Numbered from the stretch's first letter, positions 1 through 9,877 are shown. The stretch: 53,099 bases of DNA from Darksidea phi (GCA_030770425.1 JASJFT010000057.1:1-53099); one strand, 5' to 3'. Program-made: numbers and translations. Notes: generated from the sequence alone by a model not told the origin.

Positions 1-377
1 TATACTAATTTACTATAACTATATACTAGCTATAACTATACCCTAGCTTATAGTAACTATATAGTAATTTATAGTAACTATTCTAGTTACCTAACTTAGC
101 GTAACTAGTATTTAAGTATAAGAACGCTAGCTCTATACTACTAAACTAACTAGCGACCTAATAAAAGGAATATACTTAGTATCGGAATCGATACTAAGGG
201 TAGTATAGAATAATAGATATACTAATACGAAGGTAGTAGGGTAGACTTACTTAGCCTACTAGGCTAAGCGAGGCGTACAACTAATATCGGCGTAGTATTA
301 AGACCCTTTACTCGCGCCCTAGCTAGATAGTTAGACTACTTAATATATTTATTCTATACCTCTACCTACTTATAATT

Positions 378-518
378 ATAGTATATATAATAGTATTATA
401 AAAATTCTATAATTAGGGGGGCTAGTACCCTTAATTAGGGGGGGTAGGAACTATAGTATAGTAGAACCTCTAGTATAGTAGAACCTCTATTATACGTAGA
501 CTATATATACTACTTATA
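378..518 (+). repeat. dispersed ~125-140 bp repeat, copy 1 (RIP-mutated)
   Basis: The segment from the ATAGTATATATAATAG box to TACTACTTATA recurs at 4160-4283. Both copies carry a G-rich pair of AATTAGGGGGG blocks. This copy is more AT-rich (for example ACTATAGTATAG where the other has ACCGTAGTGTAG), which fits RIP. Its class is unknown; it could be part of an LTR or of a small non-autonomous transposon. Confidence 0.7.
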
Positions 519-540
519 AAATCTAGCTACTTACTATAAA

Positions 541-655
541 GCTAAGAATTAAGTATATTAAGGTCTCTATATAGAGTATATAGAGGGGAGGGTAAGGTCC
601 CCTTATATATAGATAAATAGAGAGGAATAGAAACGTATAGGGGTATATTCCGACG
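541..655 (+). repeat. RIP-mutated copy of the 128-bp repeat
   Basis: This aligns along its length with the GC-richer repeat copies at 1728-1855 and 2331-2458. Where those read GAGAATTGAGTGTATTGAGG, this copy reads AAGAATTAAGTATATTAAGG. Each of those differences is G-to-A, most of them after T, as RIP predicts. Further partial copies lie near 735-790 and 2705-2755. Confidence 0.7.
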
Positions 656-1451
656 TAATATTCCTAATTAGTTAACCTTAACGTTTGACTTATAAAATCT
701 AGCTACTTATTTATAAAATCTAGCTACTTACTATAAAGCTAAGAATTAAGTATATTAAGGTCCTTATATAAAGTATATAATTCGGCGTTATTAGCGCGTT
801 TAACTATCTATTACGTAAGATATCGAAATATTAAAATATAATAAGGTAATTAGAATTACGAAAAATATAGCTAGCCTAGGAGCTAACGTAACGTTACGCC
901 GGGTAGTAGCCTAAGCTTCTAGGGGAGGGGTAAGGCCCCTATATATAGGTGAATAGAGTAGAATAGGAACGTATAGGGGTACGTTCCGGTGAACCGGTGC
1001 TATTATTGGCGCGCTGATTGTCGATCTCGAGCAATTTTGCAAAGATACAATTTCAACGAGTGATTCGTGGTTGCCGACGCGTTTTGATTCATCCGCTATA
1101 CCAGAGAGATTGTGGTAGAATTGGTTTATCGAGTCACGCCAGACGAGCGCTTCACTCATTCACATTGAAAATCAAAATCAAGGGGAGGTCACGTCATTCT
1201 TCCAGATCAGCAAGGGCGACTTTATCCCCTTTCTACTTCCCCAAATCTTCGCTGTGGGCGGAGCCGGCGAGCTTACAGTATCCACGCTAAGGCTTCGGTA
1301 AGCCCAAAAGGAAAAGGCGAGACACATGAAGTTGGCATTGAAATCCGCGGAGCACGCCAAAGCCACTCCGAGAGTGAGCGGAATCAAGGAGAGGTACGTC
1401 GGGACAGAGATAGCCCTTAATAAGTATTATTTATTAGAAGTAGGCGCAATA

Positions 1452-1541
1452 CTTACTTATGAAATCTAGCCACTTACTTATAAAATCTAGCCACTTACTC
1501 ATGAAATCTAGCTACTTACTTATAAAATCTAGCTACTTGTG
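1452..1541 (+). repeat. 21-bp minisatellite array 1
   Basis: About four tandem copies of a 21-bp unit containing TATAAAATCTAGC. Neighbouring copies alternate between CATGAAATCTAGCCAC and TATAAAATCTAGCTAC, so the array itself carries RIP-type transitions. Confidence 0.8.
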
Positions 1542-1727
1542 ATGGACTGGTACCCAGGGGTACTCAAGCGTAGCTAGCGCTTCTCCCATCATGCCAACCA
1601 GGCTATCCTTCTTACCAGGCGCGGCCACCCAACCGCGCCAAAAGGATACGTATTGTTCTGATCAACGAATCTCTCAGAACAACTAGCTATATAGAGGGAA
1701 GGCCCCGCTGCCGCTGGCTCGGTAGAT

Positions 1728-1855
1728 CTGTCACGGTTGAGAATTGAGTGTATTGAGGTCCCTGTGTGGAGCATGTAGAGGGGGGGTAGGACCCCCTATA
1801 TATATAGGTGAATAGAGAGGAATAGGACCGTACAGGGGGGTCTGTTCCGCCGCGA
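1728..1855 (+). repeat. 128-bp dispersed repeat, less mutated copy 1
   Basis: Nearly identical to 2331-2458 and the same length (128 bp), beginning CTGTCACGGTTGAGAATTG and ending TGTTCCGCCGCGA. These copies keep most CpA and TpG sites that are lost in the copy at 541-655. Confidence 0.8.
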
Positions 1856-2021
1856 CACACCCCCCCCCACCCTGTAGCAAAGCAATTGCGGAAGGGTGGA
1901 AAATGAGGTTAGTAACCATACCCAAATAGGAAGTACATGATAGTTGATTAAGTATATACATAATAGGGGTAGCCGAGCTCAAAACGCAATAGGCTAGCGT
2001 CAAACTCAAGGCTGTTAGGGG

Positions 2022-2109
2022 TTCCGTTGTTCTGTTGTTCTGTTGTTCTGTTATTCCGTTGTTCTGTTGTTCTGTTGTTCCGTTGTTTCGTTGTTTCGTT
2101 GTTTCGTTG
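2022..2109 (+). repeat. 8-bp microsatellite (TTCTGTTG)n
   Basis: Eleven consecutive 8-bp units, mostly TTCTGTTG, TTCCGTTG or TTTCGTTG, total 88 bp. It is followed to about 2200 by imperfect copies of a ~16-bp GCGGCGTAGTAAT unit. Read on the minus strand it encodes N/T/E/Q-rich peptides, which I treat as a by-product and not a gene. Confidence 0.85.
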
Positions 2110-2330
2110 ATTGCGGCGTATTGATGTGCGGCGTAGTGATTGCGGCGTAGTAATATGCGGCGTAGTAATGTGCGGCGTAGTAATTGCCTTGATAGATGGC
2201 GACGGGCTGACGGCGTCGACGAGGTTGATAGTAGAATGAGTTGGTAGAATAGGTAGCTTGATAAGGGACGGCGGCAGCGGCAATTATCACTCAATGAAGA
2301 GGAGATTAGCAGCGATATCCGGGCTCATAA

Positions 2331-2458
2331 CTGTCACGGTTGAGAATTGAGTGTATTGAGGTCCCTGTATGGAGCATGTAGAGGGGGGGTAGGACCCCCT
2401 ATATATATAGGTGAATAGAGAGGAATAGGACCGTATAGGGGGGTCTGTTCCGCCGCGA
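2331..2458 (+). repeat. 128-bp dispersed repeat, less mutated copy 2
   Basis: Second GC-richer copy of the repeat at 1728-1855, identical in length and differing at only a few bases. It shares the same flanking CTGTCACGG start and CCGCCGCGA end. Confidence 0.8.
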
Positions 2459-2529
2459 TAAGATCAGCTCGCCTAGCAGCCGGCCACGCGTGACGCTATG
2501 ATAGGGCTAGGCAAAGCCTAGCCTATAAC

Positions 2530-2707
2530 ACTACTTACTCATAAAACCTAGCCACTTACTGAAATCTAGCCACTTACTCATGAAATCTGGCTACTTACTT
2601 ATAAAATCTAGCTACTTACTTATAAAATCTAGCTACTTACTTATAAAATCTAGCTACTTACTTATAAAATCTAGCTATTTACTTATAAAATCTAGCTACT
2701 TACTATA
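2530..2707 (+). repeat. 21-bp minisatellite array 2
   Basis: About eight tandem copies of the same 21-bp unit as at 1452-1541. The first units retain CATGAAATCTAGCCAC; the later ones are uniformly TATAAAATCTAGCTAC. The array is followed directly by a RIP-mutated copy of the 128-bp repeat. Confidence 0.85.
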
Positions 2708-3102
2708 AAGCTAAGAATTAAGTATATTAAGGTCCCTATATAAAGTATATAGTTCGGCGTTATCGGCGCGTTTAACTATCTATTACGTAAGATATCGAAA
2801 TATTAAAATATAATAAGGTAATTCCCCTCCCCCAGGAGCTTGGGCCACTACCCGGCGTGACGTCACGTTGGCTCCTAGGCTGGCTATGTTTTTCGTGATT
2901 CTAATTACCTTATTGTGTTTCAATGTTTCGACATCTCACGCAACAGCACAGGTAGTAACTATAGGACAATGACAGCTCCTAATTCACTAATAATACATAT
3001 AGACAGTTAAACGCGCCGACAACGTCGAACCCCCCACTAAGGAAGCTGGCTAAGGATAAGAGATAGATATAGTGAGTAGGATGCTGGTATCATCGCGGGC
3101 AA

Positions 3103-3363
3103 TTTTTATACTATGGGTAGTATTGGTGCGCTAACTCCTCGCTACCGCTGTTGGTCTCCCAACCAGGCTCTGTGGTTCGGCATCACATGTCATTTCTCGT
3201 CCAGCGCCTCAATGTTCGAAACATCACCTCGTCGTACTGTGTACAGCTCTACAGCTCTATTATCGTATATAAGGTGTGGGTATAGCACCTCTACTGTATA
3301 CAAACTCCTACTGTTTCGTGCGGACCTTCTGAAGAGACTCCCACTATGCAAATCCAAATCAAA
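3103..3363 (+). mobile_element. SINE-A copy 1 (plus strand)
   Basis: A ~260-bp sequence that aligns over its whole length with the minus-strand element at 43473-43764 and, in its 3' third, with 17713-17816. Its 5' end begins near TTTTTATACTATGGGTAG. It carries a Pol III B-box-like GTTCGAAAC near 3217 and ends in an A-rich GCAAATCCAAATCAAA. It sits inside a RIP-mutated repeat. I could not find a target duplication for this copy. The family name is mine. Confidence 0.7.
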
Positions 3364-3522
3364 TAATAAGGTAATTAGAATTACAAAAAATATAGCCAGC
3401 CTAGGAGCTAATATAACGTTACGCCGGGTAGTAGCCCAAGCTTCTAGGGGAGGGATAAGGCCCCTATATACGGGTAAATAGAGTAGAATAGGAACGTATA
3501 GGGGTACGTTCCGGCGCAATAC

Positions 3523-3632
3523 TTACTTATAAAGTCTAGCCACTTACTCATAAAATCTAGCCACTTACCTATAAAATCTAGCCACTTACTAAAATCTAGC
3601 TACTTACTTATAAAATCTAGCCACTTACTTGT
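3523..3632 (+). repeat. 21-bp minisatellite array 3
   Basis: About five tandem 21-bp units of the TATAAAATCTAGCC type, one of them shortened. This is the same family as the arrays at 1452, 2530 and 4294. Confidence 0.8.
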
Positions 3633-3894
3633 TATAAACCTAGGACTAGAAGGGTACGGGGTAAGCTCCGAGACGGCCGGGCCTACCGAGCCGTACTTAG
3701 TTAGTAATCCAATATTATATAACATAGTAGTAGTGGACGTAGTGGTCGTATCGAGTGATCGCGTTAACCGCTTCTATAGTAAGAGAGTTATTTTTCTTTT
3801 ATATGTGCGTGTGTGGCTTAAGAGCCTTATAATCCGTGGTTAATTTTGGCTCGCTACCCACCTTAATAATAACCCTACGCGCCCTTAATATTAC

Positions 3895-3990
3895 CCAACG
3901 ACCTAGCTACTAAGCTCTGTACCAGCTAGCTACTAAGCTCTACCTTAGCCAGCTACTAAGCCCGATATCAGCCAGCCGCTAAGCTCACGC
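3895..3990 (+). repeat. AGCTACTAAGCTC minisatellite
   Basis: Four to five imperfect ~22-bp units built on CAGCTACTAAGCTC. The same unit is amplified at 5864-6245. Confidence 0.65.
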
Positions 3991-4159
3991 GATTAGTCGC
4001 TTAATCGCGAGGGCTATTAGTTCGCTGTACCTAGTAAGCCCTCACGATTAGTCGACTAATCGTAAGGGCTCTATGTACCTAATACTATACCCCGATTCTT
4101 AATCAGGCTGTCCTAATTAAGGATAGGGACGCCCTTATTAAGGATAAGGGTATAGTACT

Positions 4160-4283
4160 ATAGTATATATAATAGTATTATAAAAATTCTATAATTAGGG
4201 GGGCTAGCACCCCTAATTAGGGGGGGCAGGAACCGTAGTGTAGTAGAACCCCTGTCGTACGCGGACCATGTATACTACTTATA
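4160..4283 (+). repeat. dispersed ~125-140 bp repeat, copy 2 (GC-richer)
   Basis: Less mutated partner of 378-518. It starts ATAGTATATATAATAG and ends TACTACTTATA. It keeps GTAGTGTAG and GGACCATG where copy 1 has A and T. Confidence 0.7.
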
Positions 4284-4293
4284 CCGGATACCA

Positions 4294-4391
4294 CAGTACT
4301 TATGAAATCTAGCCACTTACTCCTGAAATCTAGCCACTTACTCATGAAATCTGACCACTTACTTATGAAACCTGGTCACTTACTCATGAAG
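4294..4391 (+). repeat. 21-bp minisatellite array 4
   Basis: About four to five 21-bp units, mostly in the unmutated CATGAAATCTAGCCAC form. Because 21 is a multiple of three, it reads as a seven-residue peptide repeat (K-S-S-H-L-L-x). That reading is not evidence of a gene. Confidence 0.8.
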
Positions 4392-4696
4392 CCTTTTAGC
4401 CGCCCTATATCTACCTTCGAGTCTCTCTCTCTAAGCCCCCATTATACACCTCCAGTTCTTACTCTATCTACGCTATATTTACCTAGCTAAAAAAGTACGT
4501 TAACGGACCTCCTAAAGGTTCTATTCTTCCCAGTACTTACGCTCTAACCTCTTACTTCGTACGTATATTCTATACTGAATTGTTAAACTATTACTAATAT
4601 CTAGTAGGGCGACGTCTACTCTATATATTGGCAGCCTGCCATCACACGAGCCTAGACGGACTGAGCGACAAAGCCGATATCAATTCTCAGGGCGCC

Positions 4697-5449
4697 ATGG
4701 TCAATATTATTGAGGGGAAGGGCAAGTTGCTGAACGGGGGAACGACGGGATATGTAGAACTTCTTGGATCGGGAGATGTTGTCAAGTCTGCTTGGACGGG
4801 CCGTCCCAGGGAATTAGTCTGCCAGCAAGAGATAGCGATCGAGGCGAAGATATATCAGAAACTTCCAGCACACCGCCGACTGCTACAACTCAAAGACTGG
4901 GACCCTGTCAACCATGCCTTGACGCTGGAATACATGCCTAATGGCAATCTCAAGGAATACATTCAGAAGCATGGGCAGGATATATCGCTATCCCAGAGGC
5001 AACAGTGGGTGATGGAGGTCGTTGAGGGTGTTGAGCTTCTACACTCGTACAACGTTATTCATTGTGATGTCGGGCCGCACAATTTCCTGCTCGATATCAA
5101 ACTTAGCATCAGGATCTGTGACTTTGGCGGATCTTCCTTGAATGACTCGCAGGCCACGGTCATCCCTGGAGTGAGATACAGGCTGCCAGGCACGGGTGGG
5201 GCGACGGTCAAAGAGGACCTTTTCGCTTTGGGCTCGACAATCTACTTCATCGCCACCGGGAACGAGCCGTACGCAGAGCTGACTGACGAAGATCAGGTGG
5301 AGAAACTGTACAAGGATGGAGTGTTTCCGGGACTGAACGAGGTACCCTTCGCGGAGATCATTGCACTGTGCTGGAGACAGGAAGCTGAATCGGCTAAGAC
5401 GATCATGGAACTTTTGAGGCGCTCATCAGAGAAACGTCAATCAACATAA
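4697..5449 (+). CDS. small protein kinase-domain protein
   Basis: A 250-residue protein that is essentially one protein kinase domain. A candidate ATP-anchoring Lys is K30 in DVVKSA, and an alpha-C Glu follows in QQEIAIEAKIY. The catalytic loop is IHCDVGPHNFLL (HCD at 122-124 replacing HRD, with Asn129). The DFG motif is CDFGGS at 142-144. All phosphotransfer residues are therefore present, although the Gly-rich loop is weak (LGSGD). I chose the ATG at 4697 because it sits in a strong GCCATGG context; the frame is open upstream only to a TTG at 4628. It has no visible intron, membrane segment or extra domain. Base composition is much more balanced than the AT-rich DNA on both sides. It could be an expressed single-domain kinase of the expanded fungal type or a remnant of a larger receptor-like kinase. 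The substrate is unknown. Confidence 0.8.
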   Translation: MVNIIEGKGKLLNGGTTGYVELLGSGDVVKSAWTGRPRELVCQQEIAIEAKIYQKLPAHRRLLQLKDWDPVNHALTLEYMPNGNLKEYIQKHGQDISLSQRQQWVMEVVEGVELLHSYNVIHCDVGPHNFLLDIKLSIRICDFGGSSLNDSQATVIPGVRYRLPGTGGATVKEDLFALGSTIYFIATGNEPYAELTDEDQVEKLYKDGVFPGLNEVPFAEIIALCWRQEAESAKTIMELLRRSSEKRQST

Positions 5450-5602
5450 GACACCTCTGATCCAATGTCCGTCTACTCCGTTCTTTAGTGGGGAACGAGA
5501 GAGGACGCTACTTGTACTTAATTAATGCGGTCAATATGCTACATTTTCTGCGACATGTACCATGTGAAAGATACGCTGACTTCACTATGGTACCGTGCCC
5601 TC

Positions 5603-5760
5603 ATCCTTGATGAGTGCGCCCGATCCTTGATGAGGCAATGCCCGATCCTTAATAAGGGCGTCCTCATCCTTGATAAGTGCATCCCGATCCTTGATGAGGT
5701 AAACCCCTATCCTTGATGAGGGCGTCCTTATCTTTAATGAGTGCAGCCTTATTAAGAATC
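5603..5760 (+). repeat. GATCCTTGATGAG minisatellite
   Basis: Imperfect tandem units of about 20-30 bp, each containing (G)ATCCTTGATGAG or a transition-mutated form (CCTTAATAAG). Related single units appear near 4100-4150 and 6395-6460. It is followed at 5775-5850 by ~12-bp GGCTCAGTATTA units. No coding potential seen. Confidence 0.65.
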
Positions 5761-5863
5761 GGGGTATAGTATCAGGCACGGTAATAGGTATAGTATTAGG
5801 TATAGTATTAGGCTCAGTATTAGGCTCAGTATCAGGATTAGTATCAGGCTCAGTAACTAGCTG

Positions 5864-6245
5864 ATATCGAGCTCAGCAGCTGGCCTATATCGAGCTCAGT
5901 AGCTGGCTGCGACAGAGCTTAGTAGCTGGCTGAGGTCGGTTTACATGCTAGCACGTGAAATCTTCTACGTCATATCCTCAACAACCTTAATACTTTATAC
6001 TTACCCTCTCACTCCTCCTTCGCAGTAATATAATAAGAACTATATAGTTTATACGACTAAGTAAGGCATCCTCCTAAGCTCGATATAGGCTAGCCACTAA
6101 GCTCAATATAGGCCAGCCGCTGAGCTCCGCATCAGCCTGCTACTGAGTTCGAGATAGGCTAGCCGCTGAGCTCTACATCAGCCAGCTACTGAGCTCTGCA
6201 TCAGCCAGCTCCCGAGCTCGATATAGGCCAGCTACTAAGCTCGAG
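5864..6245 (+). repeat. CAGCTACTGAGCTC minisatellite
   Basis: A long run of ~18-24-bp imperfect units built on CAGCTACTGAGCTC and GATATAGGCCAGC, with a gap near 5940-6060. It is shared with 3895-3990. The following stretch (6250-6600) is AT-rich and I see nothing else in it. Confidence 0.65.
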
Positions 6246-6614
6246 GGAAAGAAGAAGGGGAGATCGAGTATTATATATAGTATAGTTTAAACAGAGAATC
6301 GAGTAAATTTTAATTATTATATTTTTCTACTTTTTAGGTATTTCAATATTAGTAAATTTAAAAAAGCTATAAAATATATATAAAAAAAAAGTACTATTTA
6401 GCCCGATCAAGGACGAGACAATTTGAGACTGTTTGCCCCTATCAAGGATGAGACAATTGTTCCATAGTGCTTGGTATAATGAGCGTGCTACGACTACCTC
6501 AATACAGGTTATCCAACATATCCAACGTCTGCTGACTAATTTATCCCGCTAACGTGTTCCACCACTCAGTAACTCACACCAGCCAGTGTCTCACCCCCAA
6601 AACCACCAAAGCAA

Positions 6615-6848
6615 TCATTTGCCAAATCGCGGAGATTGCACTCTCTTTAGCGCTGAGAAAAAGCCTTCGTCCCGATGATTGTCACACTGGACGCGACTAA
6701 TGGTTATGCCAAACGTACTCGTTGCCGGGTTTGCGCAGGTAGTGCCCGACTGGAGTGCGGCTTGACATTTGAACAGGTCGGTGGATGTGGTGTTACAGGA
6801 TGAGGGGCATCCGGTATACTTCGTTGTGGAGGTCGCCCAGGTACACAT
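6615..6848 (-). CDS. unrecognised cysteine-rich small ORF
   Basis: A 77-codon frame with an ATG at 6848 and six Cys in the first 55 residues (C2, C14, C18, C28, C38, C55), rich in Ser and Thr. I do not recognise the family. The reading frame continues open upstream of the ATG for 17 codons. A plausible intron (GTACGT near 6905 to AAGCAG near 6852) could connect it to an upstream exon, but I found no convincing initiator or signal peptide there. It may be the 3' exon of a secreted Cys-rich protein or a chance frame. Confidence 0.3.
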   Translation of the reverse strand: MCTWATSTTKYTGCPSSCNTTSTDLFKCQAALQSGTTCANPATSTFGITISRVQCDNHRDEGFFSALKRVQSPRFGK

Positions 6849-7010
6849 TTTCTGCTTGAATTTCTTAGCAATGGTGTAGTCAGTCTTTCCAGAGATGAAT
6901 TACGTACGGATAGTTGGTAGTCTTGATTGATAATCGATGTGCTCGTAGAGGAGGATTTATCGCTGTGAAAGGCAGGCTGAGCGGGGACGCCGCTTAAACC
7001 TGACAGCGGA

Positions 7011-7156
7011 GCGCCGCTGGCAAGCAGGTGGTTACAAGCACCGCTGGCAAGCAGGTGGTTACAAGCGCCCCCGACACACGCAGCAGTTCAATCATCGCTG
7101 GCAAGCAGGTGGTTACAAGCGCCCCCCGACACACGCAGCAGTTCAATCATCGCCCG
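7011..7156 (+). repeat. tandem repeat with 26-27 and ~58-60 bp units
   Basis: The core GCTGGCAAGCAGGTGGTTAC occurs three times (near 7014, 7040 and 7098). The second and third copies extend into a longer unit ending CAGCAGTTCAATCATCGC. Surrounding DNA (6849-7907) holds only overlapping frames on both strands with no recognisable product. Confidence 0.75.
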
Positions 7157-7907
7157 CAACGTCTCTGTCCGACATATCGACTGGCTAGCCTGCCGGTCGT
7201 CACTGGCTGGGCGTCGAGGCAATACACAACTTTAGTCGCCGTGATCCTCAATCGCGCAAACGATGATTGAGGAGCTGGCCGGTTCTTTACTGCTCGATTG
7301 GTTGAGGTGGTACCCCGCCCTGGCGGCTAAGAGGATCGAGTATGGAAGGGCGGTGCGATGCGGCGAAGTGCACCAGAAAGGGAGGGGAGGGAAGGTGAGA
7401 CGAGGTGTGATTGTGATGGTCCTGAGCTAGCATGTGCAACTCGATTGCTGCAGCATTTTGCTTTGCCGTACTCTCCTGCATCGTCGTGCAGAGCTCCTCT
7501 GTGCCGCATTCACGCGGTGCGTCGCACATTACATCTCATCCACGGAGTGCGGGGAATGGCGCTCGCTCAGGGTCATATTTTGTGGGCCTTGTTCTCTTGA
7601 TATGCGGAATTGACCATGGGTGCGCGAGTGAAAGCATGTCTTTATAGTTCTCCATGGTCTCAATGAATAGCCTTGCAAACGCCTGATCGGTCCGTAGGAC
7701 TACGACGATAGAGAGCGAGGAGCAACCTAGACTGGGAAAGAGAGGAACCCTGTGATGCTCAACATGTGTGCTTTCGCGACATCATTGGTTTTGCTGTCTA
7801 GGCAGCCGTTGGCGACAGTTATGTGCTTCGAATGACAGCAAACGATGGGGACCACTGCATCGGGATGGTGAAGCACGATGTATTGGTTTTCACTGCCTCA
7901 AGGTGAT

Positions 7908-8520
7908 TTATGTCGAATTTTTTGTCATGTTAGAAGGGCCGGCTACGTTCAGGTCGAATTGCTCCGCGAAGTCCAAGAACTGGCCAGTAAGCTCTGCGAA
8001 CCAGCTCAGGACGTCCCATTCCTTTGCTCCTTCGGCCAGCCCTGCCATCCGTTCTCCTCCTGGAAGAGCGGGTTATCACCGTCTTTGCATTTTTCGAATA
8101 CGGCCTGTGCTGCCGGCTTGAGACTGGCGACGTTGCCGAAGAAGGCTTCTTCGAAGCCAGGAACCCCGACATACATAGCCCCCAGTTCCTCTTTCAGCAC
8201 GTCATCCACGTATTTACGGCGCTCATTCGAGTTGACGAAGCTGCTCGTGTTGCGGAGCCATGGCGTCTGTGCGATAGACGAGGGAGGACGGGGAGGGAGG
8301 GTCGATTCGGCGACGAGGTCGTAGAGAGCATCCCGGATCGCTCCTTCAGGTTCGCACCTAACGACTCGATCGCATAAGGCAACAGTGCGCTGAATATCGT
8401 ATGCTCCTGATGTAATATTAGGAGTAAAGCGGTCGATATCGTCGAGGAGCGTTGCGTTTCGGAACTTGGAAGGGAGTTGATGAGAAGCTGGAAGGTTTTA
8501 GAATCTACTATATATTAGCG
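7908..8520 (-). pseudogene. FunK1-type fungal kinase, N-terminal fragment
   Basis: Reading the minus strand from about 8520 gives a continuous frame through RFTPNITSGAYDIQRTV, YVDDVLKEELGAMYVGVPGF and CKDGDNPLFQEENGWQGWP. These match the N-terminal region typical of FunK1 proteins (Pkinase_fungal family), recognised by recall of the family pattern. Near 8035 the frame needs a one-base insertion to continue as KEWDVLSWFAELTGQFLDF, ending at a TAA at 7908-7910. The kinase catalytic half is absent downstream. This is therefore a frameshifted, truncated relic. Several open frames on the opposite strand here are shadows of it. Confidence 0.65.
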
Positions 8521-9325
8521 ATAGAAGTGACACCCGAGTGCTAGGGCTTACTGTTCTTAACGATATACAGCACCGCTTCCGAGAGGCTCGGGATCTCCAG
8601 CTCTGTCTGCGTGGATTTGAACAAACCACGAAAAGAATCTAAGCCCGCTCGGAGCCTATAGGATGATCGTTGATTATGTTTGACATAGATATGGTGACCA
8701 TTCCGAGAAAGCCCAACAAAAGACGCGTTCACAAAAGATGTTTAAAATAGGCAGAAGGATGAGAGGCGCGATGTCGCGAGTCCGAAGGCTGGGCCGGCAA
8801 AACGTCGGCATCTTTAGCAGGGCCGAGGGATTTGCCGAGCACCAGCAGACGCGCGAGCTAATAAGTTTGGTAACAGCCTGAACTGGCGCCTGAGATATCA
8901 GCGTTCAAGGTGTTTTCTGTATCCCGTTTCGAGAGCTCGGCAACTCTCGGAAATCTGAACACACGAAAATAGCGACATCTCGAATTTTTAGAACCAGCAC
9001 GGTTTATCGCACGCAAACGTTCGTTCCCGACGCCAGGAAATAGTACAAATGCTTGGATAACGTCGCAGACACGGCTTTGTATAGAGTTAGGTAGGGAAGC
9101 AGGAATTAACGAAGAATGAAGTTGCGTTGTCTAGAAAGTATGCGAGCGATGGAAACGCATAATATCGGCACTAACTCGTCGGTGCAAGGATCTGTGGAAC
9201 GCCGATGCCCCGCGCCATGGATGCTGCCTGTATCTCAGGAAGAATGCTCGGATTCAGTAATCGACATTGAGTTCGAAAAATGAATTGATTGGTCTATTTT
9301 GACAAGTTCTCTTGAAGCTGATCAG
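8521..9325. other. intergenic, nothing recognised
   Basis: Mixed-composition DNA. A 63-codon minus-strand frame at 8541-8732 ends SLSEAVLYIVKNSKP and could be the tail of an old gene, but I cannot assign it. No repeats stand out. Confidence 0.4.
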
Positions 9326-9877
9326 CTATAGCCCAAGATCTCCTGAGATAGCTTCTCCATTCCTCTTCTTCTCTTCATCCCGATTGTAAGTCGCATCTGG
9401 ACTAGGTGGCTGCAATCCAGTTCCTAGACACTGCTCATATATATCACGACATGGTACATCCACCATCATCCTTTGTAGAGCGGAGGGTTCGGAACTGGAC
9501 TGATTTTCCTCGGCTAGGGAATTTGCGGCGCGAGGTGGCGAGCATGATGTAGTAAGGCGGGCTTTGCCTTTAGAGATGCTGTCGTTCAAAGACACGTAGT
9601 GGGAAGGGTTTTTCAGTATTGGGCGATCCGTCGTCAACTGCTGCGGTTAGCTCGAAAAACCCAAGGTGGCTGAGAAGCGTACAAACTCCTTGATACCATT
9701 TTCTGGCCAGCTTACATCCTCTGTGGAGAAGACTAGTGAACGGCTGCCCGGAATTTCGATGATGATAGAGATTCGAATTTCCTCGTCCAGTTCGTGCAGC
9801 TTTGAGGCTTTCTTGAAGATACCGTCGGTTCGGGTCTGAAACGATCGCTTGAGATTGCGAGGTGCGGCTTTTGGCAT
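9326..9877 (-). CDS. small MADS-box (SRF-like) protein
   Basis: The first exon (9877-9683, 65 codons) contains KRSFQTRTDGIFKKASKLHE followed by a hydrophobic RISIIIEI strand. This fits the MADS/SRF DNA-binding pattern (Arg-rich N-arm, IFKKA helix, beta-strand). The frame then meets a stop unless an intron at 9682-9638 is removed (GTACGC donor, GCTAAC branch, CAG acceptor, 45 nt; an acceptor three bases earlier is also in frame). The second exon runs to 9326 and gives a Ser/Pro/Asn-rich tail. The product would be about 168 residues. The ATG at 9877 has A at -3. A 45-nt intron is very short, so an alternative is a stop mutation in an ageing gene. Target genes are unknown. Confidence 0.55.

Larger units (their letters stand above)
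1..4627. repeat. RIP-damaged AT-rich repeat tract, no gene
   Basis: This stretch is strongly AT-rich and made of many degraded repeat copies. I see no credible gene in it. Open frames that cross it are translations of short tandem repeats or start at non-ATG codons. Repeats present in both a GC-richer and an AT-richer form differ mainly by C-to-T before A and G-to-A after T, the RIP pattern. Individual repeats worth naming are listed separately. Confidence 0.8.

Noticed and set aside
1..60. Telomere or subtelomere end at the start of the window
   Set aside because: No TTAGGG-type repeats are present; the AT richness is explained by RIP.
1731..2294. Minus-strand frames of up to 187 codons rich in N, T, E, Q and A
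   Set aside because: They translate the 8-bp and ~16-bp tandem repeats and parts of the 128-bp repeat; no conserved sequence is present.
4302..4490. Plus-strand frame encoding a seven-residue repeat (KSSHLLM)
   Set aside because: It is the translation of the 21-bp minisatellite, which stays open only because 21 is a multiple of three.
5585..6245. Regularly repeated short units considered as a CRISPR array
   Set aside because: Units are imperfect, spacers are not constant in length, and the window is eukaryotic.
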